A stretch of 64,000 nt of DNA from Ichthyophthirius multifiliis (taxonomy: Eukaryota; Ciliophora; Oligohymenophorea; Hymenostomatida). The notes under the pieces were generated by a model. The model made no database searches and was not told the DNA's origin. It saw only the letters and a program-made list of their open reading frames with translations. Of this stretch, positions 48,302 through 62,693 are shown one piece after another (within the stretch, counting starts at the first letter, position 1; each line of letters opens with the position of its first letter). The position numbers and the translations under genes are program-made. The DNA lies in contig NW_004085957.1 in NCBI RefSeq assembly GCF_000220395.1, positions 1 through 64,000 of the forward strand, given 5' to 3'.

Positions 48302-49489
48302 TTTTTTATATTTTATTATATATGTAATAATTTTAATTATTATCCACTAAAAAAAATATACAATAAAATTACAAAATTAATTAAATTAATATTTTTATTC
48401 AAAAAAAAGAATGAAAAAATATAAAATTTATGACGATAATTACAGAATTGTTTTTTAAAAAAAATTGAAATTGTCATTTTTAGCAAATAAGAAAAAATAT
48501 ATTAACTCAATTATATAATATAAAAAACTCAAAATAAACAGCTTATAATAATAAAAGTAAATAAAATAACTAAAAAATTAAAAAAACATTTCAATTAACA
48601 AACAAAACAATTTATTAAAAATATTAAACTGATGTAGAATAATATATATATATATATATATATAACATATCGAAAAAGTAATAATTTTATTAATAAAATA
48701 TAATGTTTTTAATTTAATAACCCAAAGAAATTAGACAAATTAAAATTGAAATTTATATCCAAAATTAAATTTGAAATAAGAGTATAATCCGATATAAAAA
48801 AACATCCAAAATTTTAAATAGTCACTATTTTAAAAGGAATAAAAAAAAAATTCTATTATTTTAATGGATAAAAAAGACAAATACAATCACAAATTTTTTA
48901 AAAATAAATATTTTTAGTAAATAAAAATTAAAAAATACGATATTTTATTAAAATTTATTATATATTAATTTTTTAATTTATTCATTTCTAATTTATTTTA
49001 AACTATTTTTTTAATTTCATATATTATTATTATATAAACATTCGGTGACTTAAATACAAATTCTAAAAAAAATATATTATTATTTTATACAATCAATAAA
49101 TAATTTATATATACATTTTATTTTTAAAAATAAATAAAAAATATTATTTTTATATAATATATATAAATTTAATTATAATTCGTAATAAATATATATAATA
49201 ACAAATTATAATTTTTAAATAATAATAAAAATAGTTTATATTTAAATTTTTTTTATAAAATAATTTTTAATCATATTTATTTAATTCTAAAATAAATAAA
49301 ATACTTATCTAAATTTCATATATATATATATTAATTCTTATTTTTTTATATTTTTAAATGCATTTACTCCTTTTTAATATATATTAAAAAAATATTAAAA
49401 AAGTATTTATTTCTAAAAAATATCTTTAAAATAATAAAAATTAATTAATATATTATATTAAAAGATAAAATATCATAATAATAATAAAA
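48302..49489. promoter_or_regulatory. Divergent AT-rich intergenic region
   Basis: 1.2 kb between the starts of CFAP119 (-) and the plus-strand membrane protein gene. It contains short TA runs (48641-48662) and no other signal. Both promoters should lie here. Confidence 0.4.
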
Positions 49490-50848
49490 ATGTTCATAAT
49501 TTAAAAAATATTTTTAGTTTTATTATTAATTTTTCCATCCTTAATCCAATCCTAAGGCTGTAAAAACGTCAACATAAGCATTGAAATGAAATCGGGTGAC
49601 ACAGTCGTCAAAAGTGGTTACATATACCCTCAATGGTTGTAAAAGCAAACCCCAGTATTAATGGATACAAATTCCACAGACCTCGATTACCTATATATAA
49701 CAATATATTCTTAACAAGAACTCACCGAAGAAAATTTCTAATTAGAATTTGGAGATAAGAATTTCGCTAGTAGTACATTCAAAATTGAAAAAATAACAAA
49801 AAATGGCAAAAACAGTCGTTTATATTCCATAAGAATAAATTATAAATGCAAGAACTACGGTGGTAAATTAATCCGTTATAATTTTACTATTAAAGGAAAT
49901 TTTAAGGAATGCGAAAATTAAAAAACTACTATTTATTGGGATCGTATATGTGGTGATCCCCGTCAAAATAGAAAAGGACTTATTATGGAATATGATTTTG
50001 CCCATAAATATAACCAAACAGTTGTCTAGGAAGGACTTTTAAAAGATGCTTCTTATTTTGATTAGGATTTGGAAAATTTCGTCTTTAAAATCCCATCGAA
50101 ATTCACTTATTCAATTTTCTATATTTACATGGTAGACACCAAAAATGAGCTAAATGATAAAAATTTCTCTGATGAAGACTTAGAAAAATTCGTAAATAAT
50201 AAAGACTCAACAAAACTAGATGTACTTTAGTCTATTTTGGAACTTATTCCAGTTGAAGAAATCAGTTCTCCTTAATTAAATTATGACGAATAGATTCTTT
50301 AACCTGTTTTGAAAGGTGATTTGGTCAATGGGGGAACTATTGGAGTAGAAAAAAAATCCATCTATATAGAATATAATTGTCTTCATAAAGGAACTTCGGA
50401 AATTTAATTAACTATTCCGTTACCTTATTTTAAAGATATTAATCTTTTTTTCCTAAAAGAATGTCCGTATAACTATGGTGAAGAAGTAGGATTGATTTTT
50501 GGATTTTTAGAGTATTTTTTTATAGCGTGTTTCCTTGCATTTGCTATGTTCTTTATTTGGAATAATTTTGTTTTCTAAAGTTTTGATGGATTCGTTTATG
50601 GGAAAAATATCCTTTAAAAAATTTTGGGTTTCTTCGCGGGTTTACCAATGGTTTCTACTACTTAAATAGGTAGAAAAATGTATTCTTTTGCAAATTAATA
50701 TTAATAATTGCCGATATATAATTAAAATTAATAAAGTAATAGTATAAAAGATTCTGAATTCAAAATTAAAAATATGTTCGAAAAAGATAATGAAGTTAGT
50801 AATACACATAATTAATAAATAAATGATAATTATTATGGATCTATTTGA
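49490..50848 (+). CDS. Type I membrane protein with signal peptide, function unknown
   Basis: A single exon from ATG 49490 to TGA 50846-50848 gives 452 residues. The signal peptide is MFIIQKIFLVLLLIFPSLIQ, followed by SQGCKNVNISIEMKSGD. The lumenal domain of about 320 residues has few cysteines (KCKNYGGK, ECENQKTT, RICGDPRQ, YNCLHKG, ECPYNYG) and repeated beta-type patterns (LDYLYITIYSQQ, RLYSIRINYKCKN, SIYIEYNCLHKG), suggesting an Ig-like or other beta-sandwich fold. One transmembrane helix is near FFIACFLAFAMFFIWNNFVF, and a second hydrophobic segment, KILGFFAGLPMVS, follows. The cytosolic tail is Asn/Gln-rich. I do not recognise the family. The G+C is higher than most neighbours and there is no frame problem. 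Confidence 0.8.
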
Positions 50849-51506
50849 TTTTTTGTTTTTTATTTTTATTTTGAATTTTATTATATATACAAACTATTTT
50901 TTTTTATCTTAATTAAATTTATTTTATGTATTTTTTAATGTAAAATGTTTTTATATTTATATAATACATAATCTATATGTATAATTTTTTAAAAAAATTT
51001 ATTATATTTTTATTTTTTGCATTGCCTTTTTTCTTTAACATAAACCTTATTTTATTTTTATAAACCTTAACTTTTTGTTTATTTCGAATTCCCTTCACTT
51101 ATCCTTTAAAAAACCTACATTTTTGAATATATTTTTATAATAAATAAAAAAAAATATAGCTTTAAGAGATATTAATCTTAAATTTATAAATTTAAAATAT
51201 AAATAAAAGAGTTTAAAATTTTAAGTATTAATAATAAAGACTATATTATTTTAGAAAAAGGATATAATATATACAATAATTTTTATGTAATAACAAAATT
51301 ATTTATTTTTAATAATATTGATATTTTTTTAATTTTAGATTAAATTTTGAAATTATTATTTTTAGTTTGCAATGATATATATATAAAATATGTATATATA
51401 TATATATAAATATATATTTATATATTTATTTTAATTTATATATATTAATATATAAATCTACAATATTAATTTTAAATACATTTTCTAATGCAAACTAATT
51501 ATTTAT
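50849..51506. other. AT-rich intergenic stretch with a weak minus-strand frame
   Basis: From 51126 leftwards a minus-strand frame starts MQVFQRISEGNSKQTK and is very basic. It has no nearby stop and runs into the gene on the other strand, so it is not called. The rest is A/T-rich. Confidence 0.4.
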
Positions 51507-53020
51507 ATGACTTAGACAATAATTAGAAGAGAAAATCAACTAATTATTTTAAAATGGAAAAAAGAAGTTATTAAAAAAAGGTAAAATATTAGGCTTCTTA
51601 ACAACTCGTTTCTACTAAATAAAAGAAAAAAAGCTTAATTATTATAAACATAAATCTAACGAAAACCCTAAAGGATATTTTGAATTGACTGATGCTTTAT
51701 TAAAAATAGACTTAGATTAAACCTAAAATGCAAATAAAAATTTTTTTTCTATAAAAATTTAAGGAAGTATCCAACATTTCTAATTTTGGCTAATAACAGA
51801 AGATTACTAAGAAAATATTTTATTATTTTAATATTTAAAATACATTACAGGATAAATTTTTTTAAAGAAAAAATCATAAAAATGGTTTAATAAAATATCT
51901 TTTGAAAGTAATATAACATAATTTAATACTGAAATTAATAAAAGTCAATTTTAAAATATATAACTAGATTTGGATAACAAAAGTGAATAAAACTCCATTA
52001 AGATATAAGATTGTGAAAACAAAACTCCTTTATAAATGCCAATATAAACAAAAGAAAAAAAAGTATCTAAAGAATCTAATTAATCTAAATTCTATCTTTA
52101 ATAATCTAGTTCTTCAAAAAGAAACAATAAATAAAGTCTTTAATATATTGATTTATAATAAGAATATTGTCTAGAAATAGATGAAGGTTTTAAAAACCCT
52201 TAATATTCATCTATGGTTTTTTAGAATTCGAGTCAATATTTTGGAGAGGTTTTTTTATAATAAAAAAACAAATAAAAGACGAAAGAAATAAATGCCTCAA
52301 TTGATAATTTTATAGAAAAAGATAATAATAATTTATATAATTTAAATACATAAGTTTTAAATAACGAAATTATAATGAATTAATTAAATAATAATGATTA
52401 TTATTACAATTTCGAAGAATAAAATGAGAATAATTAATACATTGAATTAAATAATAATGAGGAAAATTAAGATATTTATAATTTTTATAATACAAAATCA
52501 ATATCTCCTCCAGTAGAAAAAAAAAGAAAATAAAATAATGAAAAAGATTAAAAATAAATATTTCATAAATATTCCAAAAGCGAAAATTTATTCAATTTTA
52601 ATGCAAATGAGATTAATTAAAACAAAAAATTAGATAATATTAAAAAAAATTAATTACTTTTTGATTATTTTTAATAAAAAGAATTGTAAGAATACTAAAA
52701 TTACTAATAGTAACAAGAAAAAATAAACTCCAAATAAAATATTATAAATAAAAACATTTCATTTTTCGAAGAACTTGATCGTTTTTTAAAACTTATATAA
52801 GAAAATAAACTTAATTAATGCTTATAGGAAATTAACTAAATATTATTCTAAAAAAAAAACAATGAAAATATTAATATTAATATTAGATTTCAATATTTGT
52901 TCCTAATTACTAAAATAGATGTTTAATTAATAAAAGTATCATTGAACGGAAAAATAACTAAACTAGAATAAATATATATATAAACTGATATAGTTTTAAA
53001 GGAAATAGCAAATGAAAAAT

Positions 53021-53080
<60 letters not shown>

Positions 53081-54642
53081 TTAATAACTATAATAATACA
53101 ATAAATATAGTAGATTAGTGCCTTTTCGATATAAGTTCTGCTGAAATTTATTTAATTAAAGGAATTATTTAATATATATTAAAAAATAAATTTAATTGTT
53201 TGTATTAATTCTAATAAGCATGGAAATTTTATAATAAGATAGAAAATTAAGAAAACTATTTAATAAATATATAAAATAAAGAATAATAATAAAAAATTCA
53301 ATTTATCTTAAGTAAATTTTATTTTGGAAAAGGTTTATTTATTTCGGCTTTTTCATTTATTCCTAATTTAAAAATTTAGAGTATTCTTAAAATGCTTGGT
53401 CATCTATTTGAAATTTAAGTTTTTTTTTTTTATTCTAATTAAATATTATTTTAATTTTTGTTTATATTTTTATAATAGACAGGAATTATGTACATGTAAA
53501 AATGTATTGAAAATAAAGGAATACGTTCATTATATGCAATTTATATACTTAGTCTATATTATTCAGAAAAAAACAATAATATCTATAAATTAAAAATAAA
53601 AGATTTATTAGATAAAGTAGAATAAGAAAATAAAGAAAACCTTGTTTTTAAATGGATTTAAAGCACAATTTATATTCATGAAGGATAATTAAATAAAGCA
53701 GAAAACAATTTAATAAAAACTATAGAAATTAAAGGAGAAAATAATATAAATATGATTATTTATGAGAGCTGTTGGCTTTCTTTTTTATAAATGAAATGGA
53801 ATAAAAATACATTTTAACTTGAAAATATTATTATTAAAAGTTTAGAATTTAATATTTTTAAAAAACTTAAAAATTAAGAAGATGTATAAAATAAATTTAT
53901 GTATTTTTATTTTATTTTTTTAAATATATTATTATATTTTATTTTTATATAAAAATATAGCAATTTAAGTTAAAATTATATTTATGAAATAGAAAATAAA
54001 GTCCTTGAAACATAAAAAAACGAAAAAATATAACTTCCCTTGAAAATATAATCTATAATGCATTTAATATGTTAATTTGCACATGAAAAACAATACTAAA
54101 AAGCTCAAGCATGGCTAAGAATATGTATTATGTAATACAAATTGTCGAATACATAGAATAAATATTCTGAAGATATAGCCAAATGTGCTGAGAAATATTT
54201 ATAAAGGGAATCTTTGGAATATATAGAATACGAAATGCATTATTTATTAAAATACACATCTAAATTATAGGATAATAATTTAATATAATAAAGATTAATT
54301 TTGAAAGAAATATTAAGAAAACTAGTATAAGAAGAGAAAAAAATGGAATAAAAAATAATAATTTGTACAATAGTGGCTGTAATAAATTGTTTTCTAAGAA
54401 AATATAACGAAATTGAAGATTTATTAAGTATTTTAGAAAATATAAAAGAAAAGAAAAATTATGAATTTTTATTTTAACATTTTTATTTTTGGACTGCTAT
54501 GACTTTTTTTCATAGAAAAAAATTCGAAAAATCACTTTTCTGGTTTGAAAAAGCTAATTCTATTAAAAAATAAGAGTTTAATATTTCGGATAAAATAGAA
54601 AGGAATATTGAATAACTTAAAAAAATTATTAAAGAAGAATGA
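51507..54642 (+). CDS. PH domain fused to a TTC39-like TPR region
   Basis: ATG 51507 gives MTQTIIRRENQLIILKWKKE, then the PH core: KKGKILGFLTTRFYQIKEKK, LNYYKHKSNENPKGYFELTD and FWLITEDYQENILLFQYLKY. PH domains bind phosphoinositides or proteins at membranes. An Asn/Gln-rich linker (AAT repeats near 53022) follows. From about 53115 the protein reads like TTC39: SSAEIYLIKGIIQYILKNKF, FYFGKGLFISAFSFIPNLKI, QSILKMLG|GIMYMQKCIENK, GIRSLYAIYILSLYY, WIQSTIYIHEGQLNKAENNL, ESCWLSFLQMKW and HFYFWTAMTFFHRKKFEKSL. These match the TTC39 blocks (GVKLGIGAFNL.LSLLP...LLEF.GF, LRSIL..L.L..YH, G..E.A...., CYWELMWCH). The start chosen gives the PH frame; one base slips at an A7 run near 51575. TGA is at 54640-54642. 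Confidence 0.8.
53022..53081 (+). repeat. (AAT)n run coding poly-Asn
   Basis: About 20 AAT codons in frame in the linker between PH and TTC39-like parts. Confidence 0.85.
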
Positions 54643-56198
54643 TTGTGTCTTTTTTGTTTATATCATATTTAAATATGTATATTATTATTATTTTTTTTAA
54701 TTTATTTTATTTTAGGAAAAAGCTATTTTTATATTTTTCATTTGTATTAATTTTTTTATATAATAATTACAGTAAAAAATTAATGTTTTTTATATTATTA
54801 AATTTATTTTTAAGTCAATATACTTAAATCATTGATTTATCTATAATGATTTGTTCTATAACTTATAAATTTATAATAAGATAAAGTGGATATAGATATT
54901 ATGAATTTTTTTTTTTTTTAAACATATGTATTTCATACTTATTTAAACCTTAAAAATAAACCCTAAAATATATATATAATTAAAAAAAAAATTAAGGTTT
55001 AAGTCAAATTCTTCAGAAATTTGTTGTATTCTTTTTTAAAAATTATAATAAAAAACATAAATAAAATAATTCAAATATACATATATTAATTTGAAAATAT
55101 ATTATTAAATAAAAAAAAAGCCAGAAAAAATGATGAAAGGCTATTTTTTTTCTGATTAAGTTTTTTTAAAAGAATCAAAAATAATAATAATTAAAACATA
55201 CTACAATTTATATAAATATTTATAAATATAATTATTAGATATAATGTTTATCTTTATTTATATTATTTTTAAATTATTTTTATTAAATAAATATTTAATT
55301 TAATGATTATGCTAACTAAAATTATATTTTTACAGCGAATAAAATTTACATACTGGCTATTTAAATTTGATTGCTTTTAAAATTAAATACCTTTTATAAT
55401 ATTAAAATTATTAGATAAATTATAATTCTTTTAAAGAAAAACATATTAATTTAAATAATATTAAAAATAAAAATAGTAATATTTCTATAAAAAATGATAT
55501 TATATATTTTTTATTTTTATTATTTATAAATATAATTATATATTTAAAATGAATAATGAAGAAAAAATTCATTTAATGTATTACATTTATATCTTTTATT
55601 AAATTTAATTATGATTATTTTTATTATACTTATATAAATAAACACTAAAAATATAATATAATTTAATAAAAAATTATAAACGATTTTTAAATGTAAAACT
55701 AATATATTTATTATGACATTGATTTTTATATAAACTAAATTTAAATAAAAATACATTTAATTGTATATGATATATTAACTTAATAAAATAAAAAAATATT
55801 AAAAAAAAATATATAATTATAAACAAAGTAATTATTATTATTTATAGTAATATTTTAAATGTTAATTAATATATTTATTAAATAAATTATATTAGATAAA
55901 TATAAAAATGTATTAATTTTTATTTTTAAATCAAAAAAATGATATTTTATTATATATTTATTAAATTATTATTAATAAAATCAACAATTTTAATTTATTA
56001 AATATTTGATATAAAAATATTTTTAATAAATATAATTAGATTTTTATAAAAAAATATTAAATGAGTATATAATAAATAGATATATAGAAATTATTTTATA
56101 AATATTCAAATTATATATATTATAATAATTTTATCAAATAAAAATTATTTTTTCAAAATAAATAATGTATATATAAGTTTTAATATTTGATAATAATA

Positions 56199-56245
<47 letters not shown>

Positions 56246-56524
56246 TTATATATTTATATATTTACCTTAATATAATATTTACTTTTAATATAAATTTAAT
56301 ATCATATTTTATGCTTAACATATATATTTATAAATATTCTTTCATTTTTATTTTTTTAAATTTAATTAATTATTTAAGAGAGGGAAAATAGAAACATTAT
56401 AAATTTTACAAAAAAATTAAACAAAAATAAATAAATATTAAAGATTTTTCATTTCTATAATTTAAAAAATAATAAAATATATTTTAATTTATAATTAAAT
56501 AAAAATCTTTAATATAATACAATA
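54643..56524. other. Long AT-rich intergenic region
   Basis: 1.9 kb of nearly pure A+T with TA runs (56208-56240) before the Tra1/TRRAP-like gene. No coding or RNA signal is seen. The small open frames (54639-54827, 55544-55756) are low-complexity noise. Confidence 0.5.
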
Positions 56525-59500
56525 ATGTTTTAACAAAAAATCGACAAGGCAAAGCTCTTATCCAAAGAACTTGATTAAAATTTTCAAACAAGTAAAATAA
56601 CCCAAAAATCCTTCAAATTAATAAATATATAATAATATAAATATAAATATAAATATAAATATAGACTAAAATCATATATCTGATGAAATAATAAAAAAGA
56701 TATCCCAATATATAGAAACAGAGATTAATATCCAAGGCATGAATTCTCAATAATAGGAATCAAACGAGATACGTTAACTATTAAGTGAAATAATGGACTA
56801 TTTTTTCCCAGTATACATTTAAATTCTACAAGATACCTAATCTCAATTCGAAGAAAATAGTATGTAAAAAACCCGAAAGATAATTTTGGAATTTTTAAGC
56901 AAATAACCATATATAGTATATATTAGAAATTAATAAACAAATTTAGTATTTTACGAAATTTTATTGAATATAGTAATAAAAGATAATGAATAAAATGCAA
57001 TAATAGCCTCTAAAATACTGAATGAGTTTATAAAGAATTTACATTTACAAATAGTAATAGACTTAAATAGATAATTTAATGCAACATGAATTAGCAGAAA
57101 TATAAAATACATATTAAAAACTTTAAAGCTTAACAGAAACTGTTTATGAGATTTTATATGAAAAAACTAAATAAATATATGACTTTAGTACAAATGTGAA
57201 AGAATAAAGTAAATAATTTGAAATTTATAAAGAGTAAAATTACTAAAATTAATAGTAAAATAATAATTCTTGTTAAAAAATTATACCCAATAATGTCTCC
57301 TTATAGTTTTTGAGTCAATTGCCTCACTTTTTTGTAAATATAGCAGATTTCGATTTATAGCCTTTTGCAAATATTTACCAAAAGCAAAAATAAAGCGAAA
57401 GTCAAAACGCTCTTTCGGCAAAAGTAGTCCCTTCCGAAGAAACTAATGAAGGAAACCAAAAGGGATACGATGCTTTTATGTAAAACATCACCAATAAATT
57501 AAAAGACTCGATTTCTTATATAATAAAGACCCTCCTGGAGATGAAACTAAATGAGATATGTGAAGAAATGGGGAAATAATTCACATTCGAATTCTTTATA
57601 GCACTCACAAAGTTAAATTAATTCCTTTTAATATTAATAAAAAGGGGAAACGACGTCCTAAATAAAGCTGTATTTAAAAACATGAACCAAGAATACCTAA
57701 ATTAGCTTTTAGACTAAGATAAAATAATCGATTCATGTCTAAGTTTGATCGATAAATGTCCTGAAGAGATTCAAATGTAAAAAGTTGACGTAATAAATAA
57801 ACTAAAACAATTCATTTAATTTAAAGACGGCAAAATAAAAAGTAAATACATTCAAATAATTGCCAATGAACAAAAAATGATTGGAAACGTAAAATTTATA
57901 AGCGAATAATTCAAAAATGTAATGTATAATTCATATTAAGAAATTAATAAATAAACTATACTCTCATCTTTTTTTATACTTTAAACTCAGTCTATAATAA
58001 CCATTGTACCTCCTCGAATAAATGAATTAACAATACATTTTTAAACCCTAAATATGATAATAGAGAATTTGATAAAAAATATGTTCGATTCTTAATTATG
58101 TATTAATTTATAAGATAAGTCATTAGAATTTCTTAAAACTATACTAAAAAAGCATATCATTTATTTACAAAATCCGCCTTAAAGACCCAAAAACTCTAAA
58201 GAAGCGAAACAAATAAAACATAATTTACTAATGAAAGTATTAAATACAATAAATTTAAAATACAAAGAAATACATAAAACATTCGATTTAATAAGAAAAT
58301 ATGTTGCCGAAGTCAAAAAGAACAAGAATGTTAATGAGGAGTAAATCAAAAAAAACTCTTAAAAAAATATGTCTTAAACTACTTCTTCCAAAAAAGGAGA
58401 TTTAGACATTTCCTAAATGCCTAAAATAAAAATGACTGAAAATGAAAAAGACATCGAAAACTGGAAAAAAACACGAATTGAATTTATTGAAAAAAACGAT
58501 ATCAATTTAAGCCAAAACCTCCTCACTTTAAACTAAATGTAACTCTCATATTTAGATATTTATAATGAAAAAGAAGTTGTTCGTACAAATGAAGTTATAA
58601 TAAAATCTGGCCAAGAACTTAATTATATAAAAGATATTAAAATGAAGATTATAGAGCATTTAATTCATATATAAGCGGATATATAGAGATATTTCTACAA
58701 TGAAAACCGTGAGGAAGAATTTACTAATTTTACCTAAAAATACTAAAATTTAACGGCCAATTAATTACAAAATAGGTAAAAATAGCTCTCTATAATGAAT
58801 ATATTATCTACTGAATAAAGAAATATTGTTAGAAAAATACTTAGAAACGGTCTTTTAGTTTTCGAGCATTTCCATGATTATGATCTTCATGTAGATTAGT
58901 AATAAAAAAGGAATTCTTTGTATTTTTTTATGCTTAATTTTGCAAATATAAACGACAGAATTTCCTTTAAAGACATTTTTGAACCCAATATGGATATTAT
59001 ATTTAAACTTCTATTAAAATATCACAATATATGTGGTGAATAATGCTTAAGAAACCTTATTATAGACCCTTTTGTAAACCAAGAATAAATTTAATAAGGA
59101 CAATAATAATATTTAATTGAAAATGTGCATTTAGCTTAAATTTTAATTACTTATTTAATGCAATAATTAAATACAAATATAGAGCTGATAGACTAATTTT
59201 CTCCTTTTTATGAATATAAGGATAATTTCTTCCCTATAGTGTAATAATTAATAAGAATACCATTAAGGTGTTTTTCTAAATTTATGGAAACTGAATTCGC
59301 AAGCCAATATTTCCGTTTAATTATATTTTTCCTAATAAAAAAAGCTCATACGTCTTTCTATCCTCTCGAATATCTAACTTTATTACGTTCGCTTTTTAAA
59401 AACCTTTTAAATTCATAAAATTAAATGAATTAAATGAGTAATACTTTAATGATTTAATTCTATAATATATGCACTAAAGACTAATAATTTTAATTCGAAA

Positions 59501-62500
59501 ATCCCTCTTCTTCTTCATCTTCTAACTAATAATAATAATTTTAAAACATAAACATATTAGAAAATCTAATAGCTTTATATGAAACCGATATAATGGAAAT
59601 TAAATAAATAGTCTGCGAAATTATCATTATTCTTCCTTTGAGAATTAAATAGACACTAATGTTGTGCAAAACTAAACTTCTTGCTAAGCCTTTAGTTAAG
59701 TGCTTATCGCTTTTTGATTAATCCTACACTACGAGAACTTTGAAAATTTTAGACTAGATAGTGGGCTATAATACATAGGAAGACTTATAAAATTTCCTTG
59801 AGGATGTAAAAGATGAATTAATAGATAAATTATATGAAATCCTCTACGAATAAAAAGTTGTGTAGGAAATTAAAAATAAAAATGCTGATTTTAACGAAAT
59901 AAACAGAAAAATTTAAAGTGATCCCGTCACTACAGTAATAAAACTTCTCGGAAGATTAAATCATATACCCAGAATTCATAAAATGGAATTAAAAGTAGGA
60001 GAATATGTATAGAATTGTGAAAAAATGGACTCTTTTTACATTAATATTTAAGATAATGAAAATAATACTTTAAAATTATAATTAACACCCATGATATTGC
60101 ATTCTATAGATATTTTTAATAAATTAATCGAAAATTTCTATTGCTAAACTGTTAGAGGAAATGTAATAGAAGGGGCTTTTTCAGTTTTGAAAATTGCCCT
60201 TTTTTCTTATTTACCAAACTCAATTTTTGAAAGTACTTAAGAAATGTAAGAATATAGATAGTATAGAAACTAATAAGAAGGGGATGTTTTAGAAGAAAAG
60301 GAAGATTTATTAGATAAAATTGTATGCACATTTATCGAAATAATTGGTATTGATTAAAAATTAATGTGGAAATTTTCACTTATAAATAGATTAAAAAACG
60401 AAGCTTAATAAATAATAGGGAGTCTAAGTAAAAGCTTATGTTTTATATATTTAAAAGATGATGTTTTGTTTAAAAAATATTTCGATGTAATTATTTAAAA
60501 TGGACTAAAATGTACAAAAAACAAAGTAATAATTTTAAGAGAAGACTTAAATAATTAAAAAGAGTAACTTTTAGGACAATTCGAGTTTTTGTCAAAAATG
60601 TTTAAATAAATTCACGAATAAATCAAGGAAAAAGAAAGCTATTTTATAATAAATTATTAAGATTACTTTCTTTTAAGTGTCCTTAACCATCTTTTATAAG
60701 CTTCGAATTAGAATAAAATTTATGGCCTGTAAGTTATTCTATTGGAATTTATTGAAGAACATTTGCTAGAATAAGTTCTTTTATAAAAAGAAACTAACAT
60801 AATAGACATTATTAACACCGTTTTTGTAATAATAAACCAATACCCAGACATTGTTATGATAAAATCATTTAAAATTTCCCAATAAATATTAAAGAAAATG
60901 ATTCAGTTTTTAAAGAAAAATAAAAATAATATCCTCCCTATCACTTTTAAAGGAATACTAGCTATTTTTGTCCAAAACCTTCTTTCATATAAAGATTTAG
61001 TATATTAAATATCCAAAGACTTTCTTTTAAATATATGCTAAGTAATTCTAAAAAAAAGCCTAATAGAAGTTTTAAAAGAATAAATTGATAAAAACTCCTT
61101 TGAAGAATTCGAAAAAAACTCCCAATCATAAATTTAAATGCCTCAGTAAGAAACATATGTCTAAAACTACAAATAAAACTCCATATCAGATATTATTTCT
61201 TAAAACAACAACACTTTTTTAGCGATTCTTCTTACTAAAATAATCAATATAATTAATAATTTTACAAAAAACCATAATAACTTTGAAAACATCAAATAAA
61301 TGAAATCTGTGGAAAATGCCTACAAAACAATCGAATTTATTATGGGAGTAGATGCTTCTAAGCTTCCATTTAGACTCGTTTAAGAAGACGAAAACATCAT
61401 CCAAATTGAAAATGATCCTGTACCTTCTTTTCCTGAAAAATACTTTAAGTTTGATAAAGACATTCTCTAAATAATAAATAATAGTACATTCATAATACAA
61501 AAAAATAACGAAATAATGTCCAAAAACGTCAAAATAATAATTCAAAATCACAAATAATAATAAAATATTCCTTTAAATTAAAGACCACAATTACCTCCTT
61601 AACCTTTATAATAACAGAGTTCATAATAATCTTAATCATAATAATAATTTTAATAATAATAATAATAATTTTAAGGGCCGTCTGAATAATAATCATAAGG
61701 CATACATATTCCAATAAGTAATCCTTATATTCCACCATCAATAAATTTACAACAATAATAATCCCAATAATAAACACATAATTCATTTTCTATAAACAAG
61801 CACGTGTACTTAAATGAAGAAGAATTCGATTTAAATATTGAAGATATAGATATTAAAACTAAATACGAATCCAGATTAATCTAAAGTATATTAAATTTTT
61901 TCAAAACACTTCTACTATTGCACCCAGTTAAAAAAGTATGCAAAGCAAATTTAAAAAATAGGGATAAATAACATCAAGACTTCAGCCCTATATTAAATGA
62001 TAGATATAGAATTATACTTATTTTATTTGACATGATGATGAGAATTGAAAGAGGAATAAGTGAAACTTCACAAAATTGCCTTTAAGATATGTTAAGTATG
62101 GAAAATCATCCCAAAGAATTGCTTAATAATGAAGATAAACTCAAAAATATACTTAAACCAGTACTTATGTGTCTTTCTTCAGAATTTTCATAGTTTACTC
62201 CATCTTTCTTGTAGGTTTTGAGGAAAATTCTAAAACTATTGACTCCTTGCTTTAATAAGGCACTCTCTGATAAATTGGCTAAACATTTAGAATAAATAAC
62301 TCAGGATCCTAATAAAAATATTGATTTGTAATGCATTTCGGGACTTTTGAAATTATTCTAGCACCTTTCATATGCTTATTAAACTGCTTTCTAGACAAAT
62401 CTTATGTAATAAAAAGATTATGTAAAGGATTCTATTGATAAAATTATTAAAAGCGTACTTAGTATAGAATAAACATATTCATAAATTAAAGGAAAGTACT

Positions 62501-62648
62501 AAATATAATAAGTAACAAGAAAATCATTATGTAAATTTATTAATTCTATGTCCAGTTAAGTAATTGAAATTTACTTTGTGGAAAATGACCCAGAAATTAT
62601 AAACATTTTACTAGAAGTTTTAAAATTAGATAAAGTAAAATTTGAAAA

Positions 62649-62693
<45 letters not shown>

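Noticed and set aside
50850-51126. Basic minus-strand frame starting MQVFQRISEGNSKQTK
   Set aside because: It has no nearby TGA and runs into the opposite-strand membrane protein gene; kept only as a note for the intergenic stretch.
54950-55000. ACCCTAAAA-like bases considered as telomeric repeat
   Set aside because: Only one isolated copy, and it does not match a tandem ciliate telomere (GGGGTT).
61219-61786. Minus-strand frames of 110 and 85 residues
   Set aside because: They are antisense to the continuous Tra1/TRRAP-like frame and have no protein-like features.
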